Shown: positions 51,102 through 59,699 of the stretch, piece after piece
How positions within the stretch are numbered: the stretch's first letter is position 1
Layout of the letters: each line of letters opens with the position of its first letter
DNA from: JAAYBF01 sp963716445
GTDB lineage: Bacteria > Actinomycetota > Thermoleophilia > Solirubrobacterales > Thermoleophilaceae
Direction of reading: 5' to 3'
Assembly (NCBI GenBank): GCA_963716445.1
Contig: OY970313.1
Coordinates: 1,240,001 to 1,304,000 of the forward strand
Length of the DNA: 64,000 bases
Translations under genes and position numbers: made by a program
The notes under the pieces: model-generated
Database searches by the model: none
The model's input: the letters and a program-made list of their open reading frames with translations, nothing else
Told to the model about the DNA's origin: nothing

Positions 51102-53402
51102 ATGGCGAAGGACTCGCAGACAGGCGTCGTCGATCCGGGATTCGAGCACGATCCGGTCGATCGCGCGGCCGCGCCCGGTCCCGCCGGACCGGTCGACCGG
51201 CTGACCGCCGACGAGCGGGTACTGCTCGGGGACCTGTTCGCGGTCGTCGAGGAGCACGCGCAGGAGGCAGCCGAGGCGATCGACCGCGAGAAGTTGGAAG
51301 AGGCGTTCGTCTTCGCCTGCGAGCGCCACGCCGACCAGCGTCGCGCATCGGGCGACGACTTCATTGTCCACCCGGTCAGCGTGGCGAAGATCTGCGCCGG
51401 CATGCGGCTCGACACCGAGACCCTGTGCGCCGCGCTGCTGCACGACACGGTCGAGGACACGAGCGCCTCGCTCGAGGAGGTGCGCGCCGAGTTCGGCGAC
51501 GAGGTCGGACAGCTCGTCGACGGCGTCACCAAGCTGACGGGGATCACGTTCCAGAGCCGCGACGACCGCCAGGCCGAGAACTACCGCAAGATGATGGTCG
51601 CGATGGCCTCGGACATCCGGGTCATCCTGATCAAGCTCGCCGACCGGCTGCACAACATGCGGACGATCGACGCGATGCCGAAGCAGAAGCAGCACGACAA
51701 GGCGCGCGAGACGCTCGACATCTTCGCTCCGCTGGCGCACCGGCTCGGCATCCACGCGATCAAGTGGGAGCTCGAGGACCTCGCGTTCGCCACCCTGCAC
51801 CCGCGCAAGTTCAACGAGATCAAGGGTCTGGTCAACCAGCAGCGCGACGAGCGCGAGGGCTACGTCGCGCGCGCCGGCGAGTACCTCGGCAAGGAGCTCG
51901 AGGCGGTCGGCATCGACGCCGAGATCTCCGGCCGCGCGAAGCACTTCTACTCGATCTACTCGAAGATGACCAAGAAGGGCCGCGAGTTCAACGAGATCTA
52001 CGACCTGACCGCGATGCGCGTCCTCGTCGACTCGGTCAAGGACTGCTACGGCGCGATCGGCGTCATCCACTCGCTCTGGAAGCCGCTCCCCGGGCGCTTC
52101 AAGGACTACGTCGCGATGCCCAAGTTCAACATGTACCAGGCGCTCCACACGACGGTCATCGGGCCCGAGGGCAGGCCGCTGGAGATCCAGATCCGCACCC
52201 CGGAGATGCACGACACCGCCGAGTACGGCATCGCCGCGCATTGGATCTACAAGGACGGCAAGCGCCGCCCCGAGGACAAGGTCGAGTGGCTCAAGCACCT
52301 CGTCGACTGGCAGAAGGAGATGCAGGACCCGCAGGAGTTCGCGGAGACGCTGAAGGCCGATCTCTTCGAGGACGAGGTCTTCGTCTTCACGCCGCGCGGC
52401 GAGGTCAAGTCGCTGGCGGCGGGCGCGACGCCGCTCGACTTCGCCTACTCGGTCCACACCGACGTCGGCCACCGCTGCGTGGGCGCGAAGGTCAACGGCA
52501 AGATCGTGCCGCTGCACTACGAGCTGAAGTCCGGCGACATCTGCGAGGTCCTGACCTCGAAGAAGGAGCGCGGCCCCTCGCGCGACTGGCTCTCGCTCGC
52601 CAAGACGACGCGGGCGCAGTCGAAGATCCGCGCCTGGTTCAAGCGCGAGCGGCGTGAGGACTCCGAGCGCACCGGCCGCGAGATCCTCCAGGAGAGCCTG
52701 CGCCGCCAGGGCCTGCCGCCGCAGAAGATCGCCGGCTCGCCGCTGCTCGCCGACGTCATCCGCGAGATGGGCTTCCGCAAGGGCGACGACTTCTACGTCG
52801 CGCTCGGCCAGGCGAAGGTCTCGGCCAAGGTCGTCACCCAGAAGATCATGCAGAAGCTGCGCCAGGGCGAGTCGGCCGTCGACCACGCCGGCGCCGCCGC
52901 GCAGCTGCTCGACCGCAAGAAGGAGCGACCGCACTCGACCGGCAGCGCCTCCGCCTACGGGATCGTCGTCGAGGGCATCGACGACGTGCTGCTACGGCTG
53001 GCGAAGTGCTGCCGCCCCGTCCCGGGCGATCCGATCGTCGGCTACATCTCGCTCGGCAAGGGGATCACGATCCACCACGAGGTCTGCCCGAACGCGCGCG
53101 CCCTGAAGCGCAACCCCGAGCGCTTCACCAAGGTCTGGTGGGAGGGCGACGGCGCCGGCTCGTCCTTCCGCGCCGAGATCGAGATCGACGGCTGGGACCG
53201 CCATCGCCTGCTCGAGGACCTGGCGCGCTGCTTCGCCGAGGCGGGCGTGAACATCCTCGAGGCGCGGTGCACGACGATCCATCCGATGATCAAGAACCGC
53301 TTCGTGGTCGAGGTGGGGGACACCCACGCGCTGAAGAACTGCATCCAGCGCCTGCGCAACATCGACTCCGTCTTCGACGCCTACCGAGTAACGCCAAGCT
53401 AA
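51102..53402 (+). CDS. relA: Bifunctional (p)ppGpp synthetase/hydrolase (RelA/SpoT, Rsh)
   Basis: Makes and degrades the stringent-response alarmone. From ATG 51102 it is 766 residues. The hydrolase HD motif is present (CAALLHDTVEDT), followed by the synthetase domain (GRAKHFYSIYSKM, YDLTAMRVLVDS, ALHTTVIGPEG, EYGIAAHWIYK), a TGS domain (VFVFTPRGEVKSLAAGATPLDFAY) and a C-terminal zinc-finger/ACT region (AKCCRPVPGD). Both activities appear possible. About 45 non-conserved residues lead the protein. Convergent with the lipid kinase gene; the stop codons overlap. Confidence 0.95.
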   Translation: MAKDSQTGVVDPGFEHDPVDRAAAPGPAGPVDRLTADERVLLGDLFAVVEEHAQEAAEAIDREKLEEAFVFACERHADQRRASGDDFIVHPVSVAKICAGMRLDTETLCAALLHDTVEDTSASLEEVRAEFGDEVGQLVDGVTKLTGITFQSRDDRQAENYRKMMVAMASDIRVILIKLADRLHNMRTIDAMPKQKQHDKARETLDIFAPLAHRLGIHAIKWELEDLAFATLHPRKFNEIKGLVNQQRDEREGYVARAGEYLGKELEAVGIDAEISGRAKHFYSIYSKMTKKGREFNEIYDLTAMRVLVDSVKDCYGAIGVIHSLWKPLPGRFKDYVAMPKFNMYQALHTTVIGPEGRPLEIQIRTPEMHDTAEYGIAAHWIYKDGKRRPEDKVEWLKHLVDWQKEMQDPQEFAETLKADLFEDEVFVFTPRGEVKSLAAGATPLDFAYSVHTDVGHRCVGAKVNGKIVPLHYELKSGDICEVLTSKKERGPSRDWLSLAKTTRAQSKIRAWFKRERREDSERTGREILQESLRRQGLPPQKIAGSPLLADVIREMGFRKGDDFYVALGQAKVSAKVVTQKIMQKLRQGESAVDHAGAAAQLLDRKKERPHSTGSASAYGIVVEGIDDVLLRLAKCCRPVPGDPIVGYISLGKGITIHHEVCPNARALKRNPERFTKVWWEGDGAGSSFRAEIEIDGWDRHRLLEDLARCFAEAGVNILEARCTTIHPMIKNRFVVEVGDTHALKNCIQRLRNIDSVFDAYRVTPS

Positions 53403-54406
53403 CTGACGACGGTGAGGGCGTCCGGGGCGGCTGAGTAGCGCACGGTGTGCTCCTCGCCGATGTAGTCGCCGTCGACCTGGACGGGGAGGGGGCGGCCGTC
53501 GGCGCTCTCGACGACGACCTCCTCGACGTCGGGGAACGGCTCAATCTGGCGGTGCTTGGAGACGGTCCGGGCACGGCCGGAGAAGAGCCGCGGGACGAGC
53601 GTGAGCAGCTCGAGCGGCGTGGCGCGGCGTAGCGCCGCGACGCCGAGCGATCCGGTGTCGAGGCCGGCGCCCTCGCAGACGCGGATCGGCCGGCGGCCGA
53701 AGTATGTGAAGGGGTCCGAGTTCTGGGCGACGACGGTGACCGCGTCGACCGTTCGGTCGCCGGCGGTCACCCGCATCTGCGGGGGATGCGCCAGATAGCG
53801 GCGGTTGAACGTCGAGACGGCGGCCCACGTGTAGTAGTACTCGCCGAACCGGGCCTTCAGACGCTGGTGGGCGTCGACGCGCTCGACGACGCTGGCGTCG
53901 AGCCCGACGCCCGACGAGAAGACGAAGGCGCGGCCGTTGACCATGCCGAGGTCGACCTTGCGCGGGCGGAAGTCGTCGGCGAGCCCGAGCAGGTGCTCGG
54001 TGGCGTCGACCACGTCGCCTGGGATGCCGAGCGTCCGGTGGAAGACGTTCGTCGCTCCGCCCGGCAGGCAGCTCAGCGGCGTCTCCGACCCGATCAGGCC
54101 GTTCGCCGCCTCGTTGACAGTGCCGTCGCCGCCGAACGCGACCACCACGTCATAGCCCTCGCCGGCGGCCTCGCGACAGATCTGCGTCGCGTGGCCGCGG
54201 CGCTCGGTGTCGACGGCCTCGACCTCGTAGCGCGACTGGAGCGCGTAGACGACCAGGTTGCGCAGCCGGTCCGACACCGTCGTCGCGTACGGGTTCACGA
54301 TCACCAGCATCCGCTTCCGCTCGCTGCCGGCCGCGATGATCCGGTCGGCGAGCTCCTCGGCGCGCGCCTCGGCGGCGCCTGCCCGAGTCGGAAGGTCGGC
54401 GTGCAT
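53399..54406 (-). CDS. Diacylglycerol/lipid kinase family protein
   Basis: 335 residues of the DAGK/YegS fold. ATP-binding VVAFGGDGTVNEAANGL is at ~90-107, with ILVIVNPYA-type start (MLVIVNPYATTVSDR), LPGGATNVFHRTLGIP and a late VQVDGDY. An unusual ~35-residue Arg/Glu-rich segment precedes the conserved start. Phosphorylates a membrane lipid, such as diacylglycerol, in phospholipid turnover; substrate not certain. Confidence 0.9.
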   Translation of the reverse strand: MHADLPTRAGAAEARAEELADRIIAAGSERKRMLVIVNPYATTVSDRLRNLVVYALQSRYEVEAVDTERRGHATQICREAAGEGYDVVVAFGGDGTVNEAANGLIGSETPLSCLPGGATNVFHRTLGIPGDVVDATEHLLGLADDFRPRKVDLGMVNGRAFVFSSGVGLDASVVERVDAHQRLKARFGEYYYTWAAVSTFNRRYLAHPPQMRVTAGDRTVDAVTVVAQNSDPFTYFGRRPIRVCEGAGLDTGSLGVAALRRATPLELLTLVPRLFSGRARTVSKHRQIEPFPDVEEVVVESADGRPLPVQVDGDYIGEEHTVRYSAAPDALTVVS

Positions 54407-54438
54407 GGGTGAACGCTAACCCCGTCGCCGGCAGCCGG

Positions 54439-55458
54439 TTACGAGCCGGCGCCCTCGAGCGCCTCGAAGTGGATCAGCCCGTCGCACTCGACCTCGCGTA
54501 CCCGGCCCTCGTTGAGCAGAACGTCCGTATGGCCGAGCACCTCGCTGAGCGTGAGGTAGGCCTGCGTTACCGCGATGTTCCCCCACAGCGCCTGCGCCAG
54601 CTCGTAGGCGCTGCGCGGGCGCTCGGCGATCAGCCGGTGGAGCTTGTCGGCGCGGCGGCGGTGGAGGGCGAAGCGGTCGTCGATCAGCTTGCGGTGGTCG
54701 GTCACGGGCTCGCCGTGGCCGGGGAGGACCAGCTCGACGTCCATCGCGCGCGTCCGGGCGAGCGAGTCGAGATACGTGACGAGCGCCTGCGGCCGGGCGG
54801 CGGAGCCTTCGCGCGGCCGGGTGATCAGCGGATTGGAGGAGATGTGGGCGAGCAGATGGTCGGCGGCGATCAGCATCCGCCGGTCGGCGTCCTCGAACAC
54901 CGTGTCGGTCGGCGAATGCCCGGGCCGCCAGTGCACCCCCAGCCTGCGGTCGCGAAACGCCAGCTCGTCGCCATCGTGCAAGACGCGGGTGACCTTGGCC
55001 GGCGCCCCCCAGGCCCGGAACGCGCGCGAAACCGACTGCAGCGCCTGGACCACGTCCGCCGGAATCCCGTGGCGGAGCATCGTCTCGGTTGCGAAGTCGT
55101 CGTCGGCCTGCATCTCCTCGGAGAAGCTCTCGACGATCGGCACCGCATGGTCGATCGCCGCCACCTCGGCCCCCGATCGCGAGGCGACGAGCCCGACGAG
55201 CCCGAGGTGGTCGATGTGCTGATGCGTGAGGATCACCAGCTCGATCTCCTCGAGCGAGCGCCCGAGCGCCGCGAGGCCCTGGGTCAGCTCGTCGAACGAG
55301 GTCCCGGAGTTGGGCCCGGCGTCGACGAGCGTCAGCGGCTCGTCCTCGATCAGGTAGACGTTCACGCGCCCGACCGCGAACGGGGTCGGGATCGACAGGC
55401 GGTGGATCCCGGCTTCGACCGCCTTCGCGAAGCCGTCCGGGGCGCCCTCGTCGCTCAC
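54439..55458 (-). CDS. Metallo-beta-lactamase-fold hydrolase with winged-helix tail
   Basis: 339 residues from a GTG that overlaps the mutase stop by 4 bp. Metal site LTHQHIDHLG, GHSPTDTVF, the D in IAADHLLAH and LPGHGEPV are intact; the C-terminal ~80 residues look like a winged helix, as in LACTB2-type thioesterase/nuclease proteins. It resembles the protein at the start of the window only in fold. Substrate unknown. Confidence 0.88.
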   Translation of the reverse strand: MSDEGAPDGFAKAVEAGIHRLSIPTPFAVGRVNVYLIEDEPLTLVDAGPNSGTSFDELTQGLAALGRSLEEIELVILTHQHIDHLGLVGLVASRSGAEVAAIDHAVPIVESFSEEMQADDDFATETMLRHGIPADVVQALQSVSRAFRAWGAPAKVTRVLHDGDELAFRDRRLGVHWRPGHSPTDTVFEDADRRMLIAADHLLAHISSNPLITRPREGSAARPQALVTYLDSLARTRAMDVELVLPGHGEPVTDHRKLIDDRFALHRRRADKLHRLIAERPRSAYELAQALWGNIAVTQAYLTLSEVLGHTDVLLNEGRVREVECDGLIHFEALEGAGS

Positions 55459-56831
55459 GCGCGAATCAGCGCCAGGACCTCGTCGCGCTGCTCGACCATG
55501 TGCTCCGGCGACACGAGCGACTCGAGGTTGAGCCGCAGCAGCGGCTCGGTGTTCGACGGGCGAACGTTGAAGTGCCAATCGTCGTAGTCGACAGAGACCC
55601 CGTCGAGCCACGACACCTCGCCGTCGCCGTAGCGCTCGGCGATCGCGCACATCTTCGCGTCCTGGTCGACGACCTCCGAGTTGATCTCGCCCGAGATGAA
55701 GTAACGCTCGCGCAGCGGCGCCAGCATGTCGGCCAGCGTCCGCTCCTCCTTCGACAGCAGCTCGAGCAGCAGCAGCGCCGGCAGCGTGCCCGAGTCGGCG
55801 CAGTAGAAGTCGCGGAAGTAGTAGTGGCCCGACACCTCGCCGCCGAACGCCGCGCCCTCGTCGCGCATCCGGGTCTTGAAGAACGCGTGCCCGACGCGGT
55901 TCACCCGCGCGGTCCCGCCGGCCTCCTCGACCACGTCGCGCACCGCGCGGCTCGCGCGCACGTCGTAGAGGATCGTCGCGCCGGGATCACGCTCGAGGAT
56001 CGACTTCGCGAGCAGCGCCGTCAGGAAGTCCCCGTCGACGAACGCCCCGGTCCCGTCGATGAAGAAGCAGCGGTCGGCATCCCCGTCCCAGGCGATTCCC
56101 AGTGCCGCGCCCTCGGCTCTCACCTTCTCCACGATGAAGCGCCGGTTCTCCTCCAGCAGCGGGTTCGGCTCGTGGTCGGGAAAGTCCCCGTCCGGCGCCC
56201 AGTAGGTCTGAGCCTGATCGATCGGCAGCTGGTCGAGCAGCGGCCCGCAGAGCGGGCCGGCCATGCCGTTCCCGCCGTCGAGCACCACCTTCAGCGGCTT
56301 CACGGCGCCGACGTCGATCCAGGCGATCGCGTCGCGATGGAAAGGCTCGTAGACGTCCTCGCACTCGACCGTTCCCGCTGGTCCCTCGGGATCGCCGAGG
56401 TCCCCGCTCGTCAGCAGCTCGCGCAGCTCGCCGATCCCCGCGTCGCCCGATAGCGCCAGCGCTCCGCGCCCGACCAGCTTCGCCCCCGTGTACGCCTTCG
56501 GATTGTGCGACGCGGTGCACATCAACCCGCCGTCCAATCCGCGCGACCCAACCGTCCAGTAGAGCATCTCCGTGCCGACCATCCCGATGTCCAGGACGTA
56601 CGCGCCCTCGTCGCTCATCCCGCGCGCGTACTCGGCCGCCAGCGCCGGCGCCGTTAGCCGCATGTCGCGCCCGAGCGCCAGCCTCAGATCGCGCGGCTTC
56701 GTGCCGTACATCTCCGCCAGCACACGCGCGAACCCGCGCCCGACGAGGTAGGCCGTCCCCTCGTCGATCTGCTCGCCGTACAGCCCCCGAACGTCGTAGG
56801 CCTTGAAGATGCTCGGATCGATCTCGCTCAC
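55455..56831 (-). CDS. manB: Phosphomannomutase/phosphoglucomutase
   Basis: Interconverts hexose 1- and 6-phosphates. 458 residues from the GTG at 56831 (a TTG at 56852 would overlap corA). Phosphoserine loop MCTASHNPKAYTG, metal loop DGDADRC, sugar loop GEVSGHYYF and the phosphate-binding RPSNTEPLLRL tail are all present. Likely provides mannose-1-P or glucose-1-P for nucleotide sugars; rfbF and the dehydratase-like gene in this window could use it. Confidence 0.92.
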   Translation of the reverse strand: MSEIDPSIFKAYDVRGLYGEQIDEGTAYLVGRGFARVLAEMYGTKPRDLRLALGRDMRLTAPALAAEYARGMSDEGAYVLDIGMVGTEMLYWTVGSRGLDGGLMCTASHNPKAYTGAKLVGRGALALSGDAGIGELRELLTSGDLGDPEGPAGTVECEDVYEPFHRDAIAWIDVGAVKPLKVVLDGGNGMAGPLCGPLLDQLPIDQAQTYWAPDGDFPDHEPNPLLEENRRFIVEKVRAEGAALGIAWDGDADRCFFIDGTGAFVDGDFLTALLAKSILERDPGATILYDVRASRAVRDVVEEAGGTARVNRVGHAFFKTRMRDEGAAFGGEVSGHYYFRDFYCADSGTLPALLLLELLSKEERTLADMLAPLRERYFISGEINSEVVDQDAKMCAIAERYGDGEVSWLDGVSVDYDDWHFNVRPSNTEPLLRLNLESLVSPEHMVEQRDEVLALIRA

Positions 56832-56842
56832 GCGGCGAGAGG

Positions 56843-57865
56843 CTATAGCCAACCCCGGCGCCGGAAGTACCCCAGCATCCCCACCAGCAACGCCAGCATC
56901 GCCCCGACGACGGCCCAGAACGCGCCCGTCGTCCCCTCGCCCGGAACCGCCACGTTCATCCCCCAGACGCTCGCGATCAGCGTCAGCGGCAGCACGACCA
57001 CGCTGATCGCCGTCAGCACCCGCAGGATGTCGTTGACGCGGTGCGAGATCACCGACTCGTTGGTCTCCTCGAGCGCCTCGACGACCTCCTTGTAGTTCTC
57101 GAGCATGTCCCAGATCCGCTCGGAGGCGTCGACGATGTCGTCGAAGTAGACGTCGAGGTCGGCGGCCATGTAGCGCTGCTTGGTCCGCTCGAGGTCGCGC
57201 AGGGTGGAGCGCTGCGGACGGATGATCTTGCGGAAGTTGATGATCTCCTGCTTGACGTTGGAGATGTCGCGCACGAGCTCCTCGGAGCGGCCCTGGAAGA
57301 TGTCCTCCTCGATCTGCTCGAGCTTGTTGCCCATCTTGCGCAGCATCGGGAAGCAGTAGTCGAACGAGTCGTCGACGATCTTGTAGAGCAGGTAGCCGGG
57401 CCCCTTCGAGAGCAGCTGCTCTCGCATCTCCTCCGAGGCGCGGCAGCGCTCGAAGAGGTACTCGACCGGCGGGATCGGCCGGTTCGGCAGGGTGATCAGG
57501 AAGTCCGGCCCGACGAACATGTCGAGCTCGGCGGTGTTCAGCCGTCCGACGGCCTTGTCGTAGACCGGGAAGTGCAGGACGATGAAGAGGTAGTCGTCGT
57601 ACTCGTCGATCTTCGGCCGCTGGTTGCGCGAGGCGACGTCCTCGTAGTCGAGCGGGTGGAAGTCGAAGTGCTCCTGCAGCCAGGCGCGGTCGACGGGACC
57701 GGGCTCTTCGATGTTGATCCAGCGCAGCTCGCGCTCGGCGGTGTCCAGCGCGCCGGCGCCGTCGCGCTGGACGCTCTCTACCTTGGGCTCAGGCGCTGTG
57801 GCGGGCCCGGAGTCGGGTCCGATCCGCTGAGCGCGGCGCAGGCGTGGCCTTGGGATGCTCGGCAT
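56843..57865 (-). CDS. corA: CorA family magnesium/cobalt channel
   Basis: 340 residues: a soluble alpha/beta N-terminal domain, a long helix (~180-270) and two C-terminal transmembrane helices with the channel signature GMN in SVWGMNV, ending in a basic patch (RRRGW). First of three leftward genes, divergent from the SAM riboswitch operon. Confidence 0.95.
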   Translation of the reverse strand: MPSIPRPRLRRAQRIGPDSGPATAPEPKVESVQRDGAGALDTAERELRWINIEEPGPVDRAWLQEHFDFHPLDYEDVASRNQRPKIDEYDDYLFIVLHFPVYDKAVGRLNTAELDMFVGPDFLITLPNRPIPPVEYLFERCRASEEMREQLLSKGPGYLLYKIVDDSFDYCFPMLRKMGNKLEQIEEDIFQGRSEELVRDISNVKQEIINFRKIIRPQRSTLRDLERTKQRYMAADLDVYFDDIVDASERIWDMLENYKEVVEALEETNESVISHRVNDILRVLTAISVVVLPLTLIASVWGMNVAVPGEGTTGAFWAVVGAMLALLVGMLGYFRRRGWL

Positions 57866-57972
57866 GGGTCGGACTCAGCGGGTCGTCGGTAGCGGGCGTC
57901 ACGAGCTTGATTCTACCCCGGAGCGCGCATCCATCCTCGGTGCGCGCTATTCTTGTCCGCTACATAGCCGTA

Positions 57973-58087
57973 CGCATCTAGAGGGGTGGAGGGAAATGGC
58001 CCGACGAAGCCCCGGCAACCATCCGAGCGATCCAGGTCGTGAGGAAAGGTGCCAAGTCCATCAGATCCATTGGATCTGAAAGATGTG
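57973..58087 (+). promoter_or_regulatory. SAM-I (S-box) riboswitch
   Basis: Closing helix P1 pairs CGCATCT (57973-57979) with AGATGTG (58081-58087). Conserved core elements are in order: AGAGGGGTGGAGGGAAATGG (57980-57999), CCCCGGCAACC (58010-58020), GGTGCCAAGTCC (58048-58059) and CTGAAAGATG at the end. This is the S-box aptamer, which binds S-adenosylmethionine and normally shuts off downstream methionine or SAM genes. The expression platform is at 58112-58140. Confidence 0.93.
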
Positions 58088-58111
58088 ACGAAGCGCTTCA
58101 GAGGCCTCCGT

Positions 58112-58140
58112 CACGAGCAACACGGCGGAGGCTTTCGACA
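58112..58140 (+). terminator. Riboswitch expression-platform hairpin
   Basis: GCCTCCGT near 58103-58110 pairs with ACGG-CGGAGGC at 58121-58131, followed by TTTCGAC. The left part overlaps GAAGCGCTTCAGAGGCC, able to form competing structures with P1's 3' side. This is a plausible SAM-dependent terminator, though the U tract is short, so translational control is also possible. The Shine-Dalgarno GAAGGGA lies just downstream. Confidence 0.5.
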
Positions 58141-58156
58141 TGAAGGGACCATCTCA

Positions 58157-59386
58157 ATGGCTCTAGAAGCGCTCAAGTGCAAGGAGTGTCAGGCGACCTA
58201 CCCGCTCGACGCACGCTATGTCTGCGAAGCGTGCTTCGGCCCGCTCGAGGTCGCATACGACTTCTCCGGCCTCGACGCCGCCGAGACGCGGCGCAAGATC
58301 CAGGCCGGCCCGCAGTCGATCTGGCGCTACTCCGACTTCCTGCCCTTCGACAGTCAGCCGCGCACGGCGCTCGCCGCGGGCGTGACCCCGCTGCTGCGCG
58401 CCGACCGGCTCGCCGAGCGGCTCGGACTGGGGGAGGTCTGGGTCAAGAACGACGCGGCGAACCCGACCCACTCGTTCAAGGACCGGGTCGTGACCGTCGC
58501 GCTCGCAAAGGCGCGCGAGCTCGGCTTCGAGGTCGTCGCGTGCGCCTCGACCGGCAACCTGGCGAACGCGGTCGCGGCGCACGCCGCCGCCGCCGGGCTC
58601 GAGTCCTACGTCTTCGTCCCCGCCGACCTCGAGGAGCAGAAGATCCTCGCGACCGGCGTCTACGGGACCAACCTCGTCGCCGTCGACGGCAACTACGACG
58701 ACGTCAACCGCCTCTGCACCGAGCTCTCGGGCGAGCGCGACTGGGCGTTCGTGAACGTCAACATGAGGCCGTACTACTCCGAGGGCTCGAAGACCGTCGC
58801 CTACGAGGTCGCCGAGCAGCTCGGCTGGGAGCTCCCCGACCGTGTCGTCGTGCCGGTCGCCTCGGGCTCGCTGATCACGAAGATCGCGCGCGGCTTCGAG
58901 GAGTGGATCGAGGTCGGGCTGGTCGAGGGCGAGCTGCCGAAGTTCAACGGCGCCCAGGCCGAGGGCTGCTCGCCGGTGGCGCAGGCCTATGAGGCCGGTC
59001 GCGACTTCTGCGCCCCGGTCAAGCCTCAGACGATCGCCAAGTCGCTGGCGATCGGCAACCCGGCCGACGGTCCGTACGCGCTCGACCTGGCGCGGCGCAC
59101 CGGCGGCGGCGTCGACGCCGTCGACGACGACGAGATCAAGGCCGGCATCCGGCTGCTCGCCGAGACGACGGGGATATTCACCGAGACCGCCGGCGGCGTG
59201 ACGACGGCCACGCTCGCCAAGCTCGCCGAGCGAGGGGAGATCGGCCGCGAGGAGCGCGTCGTGCTGGTGATCACCGGCGAGGGCCTGAAGACCCTCGACG
59301 CGGTGCGCGGCAGCTTCGAGACGATCGACGTCGACCCCACGACCGAGTCGTTCACGGCGGCGACCAACGTCGAAGCCGTCGCCTGA
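58157..59386 (+). CDS. thrC: Threonine synthase-family PLP enzyme
   Basis: 409 residues. An N-terminal zinc ribbon (C8, C11, C23, C26) precedes a fold-type II PLP domain with the Schiff-base K108 in NPTHSFKDR, phosphate loop STGNLAN, VASGSLI and a late ITGEGLKT. Threonine synthase converts O-phosphohomoserine to threonine, and this is the default call. Control by a SAM-I riboswitch and co-transcription with a sulfur-carrier protein are unusual and open the possibility of a homocysteine-forming role. A short overlapping frame (ATG 58140, 8 codons) ends inside the thrC start. Confidence 0.9.
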   Translation: MALEALKCKECQATYPLDARYVCEACFGPLEVAYDFSGLDAAETRRKIQAGPQSIWRYSDFLPFDSQPRTALAAGVTPLLRADRLAERLGLGEVWVKNDAANPTHSFKDRVVTVALAKARELGFEVVACASTGNLANAVAAHAAAAGLESYVFVPADLEEQKILATGVYGTNLVAVDGNYDDVNRLCTELSGERDWAFVNVNMRPYYSEGSKTVAYEVAEQLGWELPDRVVVPVASGSLITKIARGFEEWIEVGLVEGELPKFNGAQAEGCSPVAQAYEAGRDFCAPVKPQTIAKSLAIGNPADGPYALDLARRTGGGVDAVDDDEIKAGIRLLAETTGIFTETAGGVTTATLAKLAERGEIGREERVVLVITGEGLKTLDAVRGSFETIDVDPTTESFTAATNVEAVA

Positions 59387-59408
59387 CGGCTGTAGAGTGC
59401 CGCGCCGG

Positions 59409-59687
59409 ATGAGCGTCACAGTCAAGATCCCCACGCAGCTCCGGAGCGTCACCGGGGGCGAGGCCGAGACCGCGGTCGAGGAGGCGTCGACCGTCGGCGA
59501 GGTGCTCGACGGCCTCTACGACCGCTTCGACGGCCTGCGCGACCGCATCGCTGAGGACGGTGGCCTGCGCCGCTTCGTCAACGTCTACGTCGGCGGCGAG
59601 GACATCCGCTTCCTCGACGGCCTCGACACGGCGGTCGACGACGGCGACGAGGTCACCATCCTGCCGGCCGTCGCCGGCGGCCAGTAA
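59409..59687 (+). CDS. ThiS/MoaD-family sulfur-carrier protein (CysO-like) ending GGQ
   Basis: 92 residues of beta-grasp fold: VTVKIPTQLRSVTGG at the start, a central helix (TVGEVLDGLYDRF), FVNVYVGGEDI and the end ILPAVAGGQ. Carriers of this kind are adenylated and thiocarboxylated on a C-terminal Gly-Gly. Here one Gln follows the GG, so a protease would have to remove it first, as in some dedicated biosynthetic carriers. It starts 22 bp after thrC and 12 bp before the next gene. GTG 59397 would add four residues. Confidence 0.88.
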   Translation: MSVTVKIPTQLRSVTGGEAETAVEEASTVGEVLDGLYDRFDGLRDRIAEDGGLRRFVNVYVGGEDIRFLDGLDTAVDDGDEVTILPAVAGGQ

Positions 59688-59699
59688 CTGGCCTTCCAA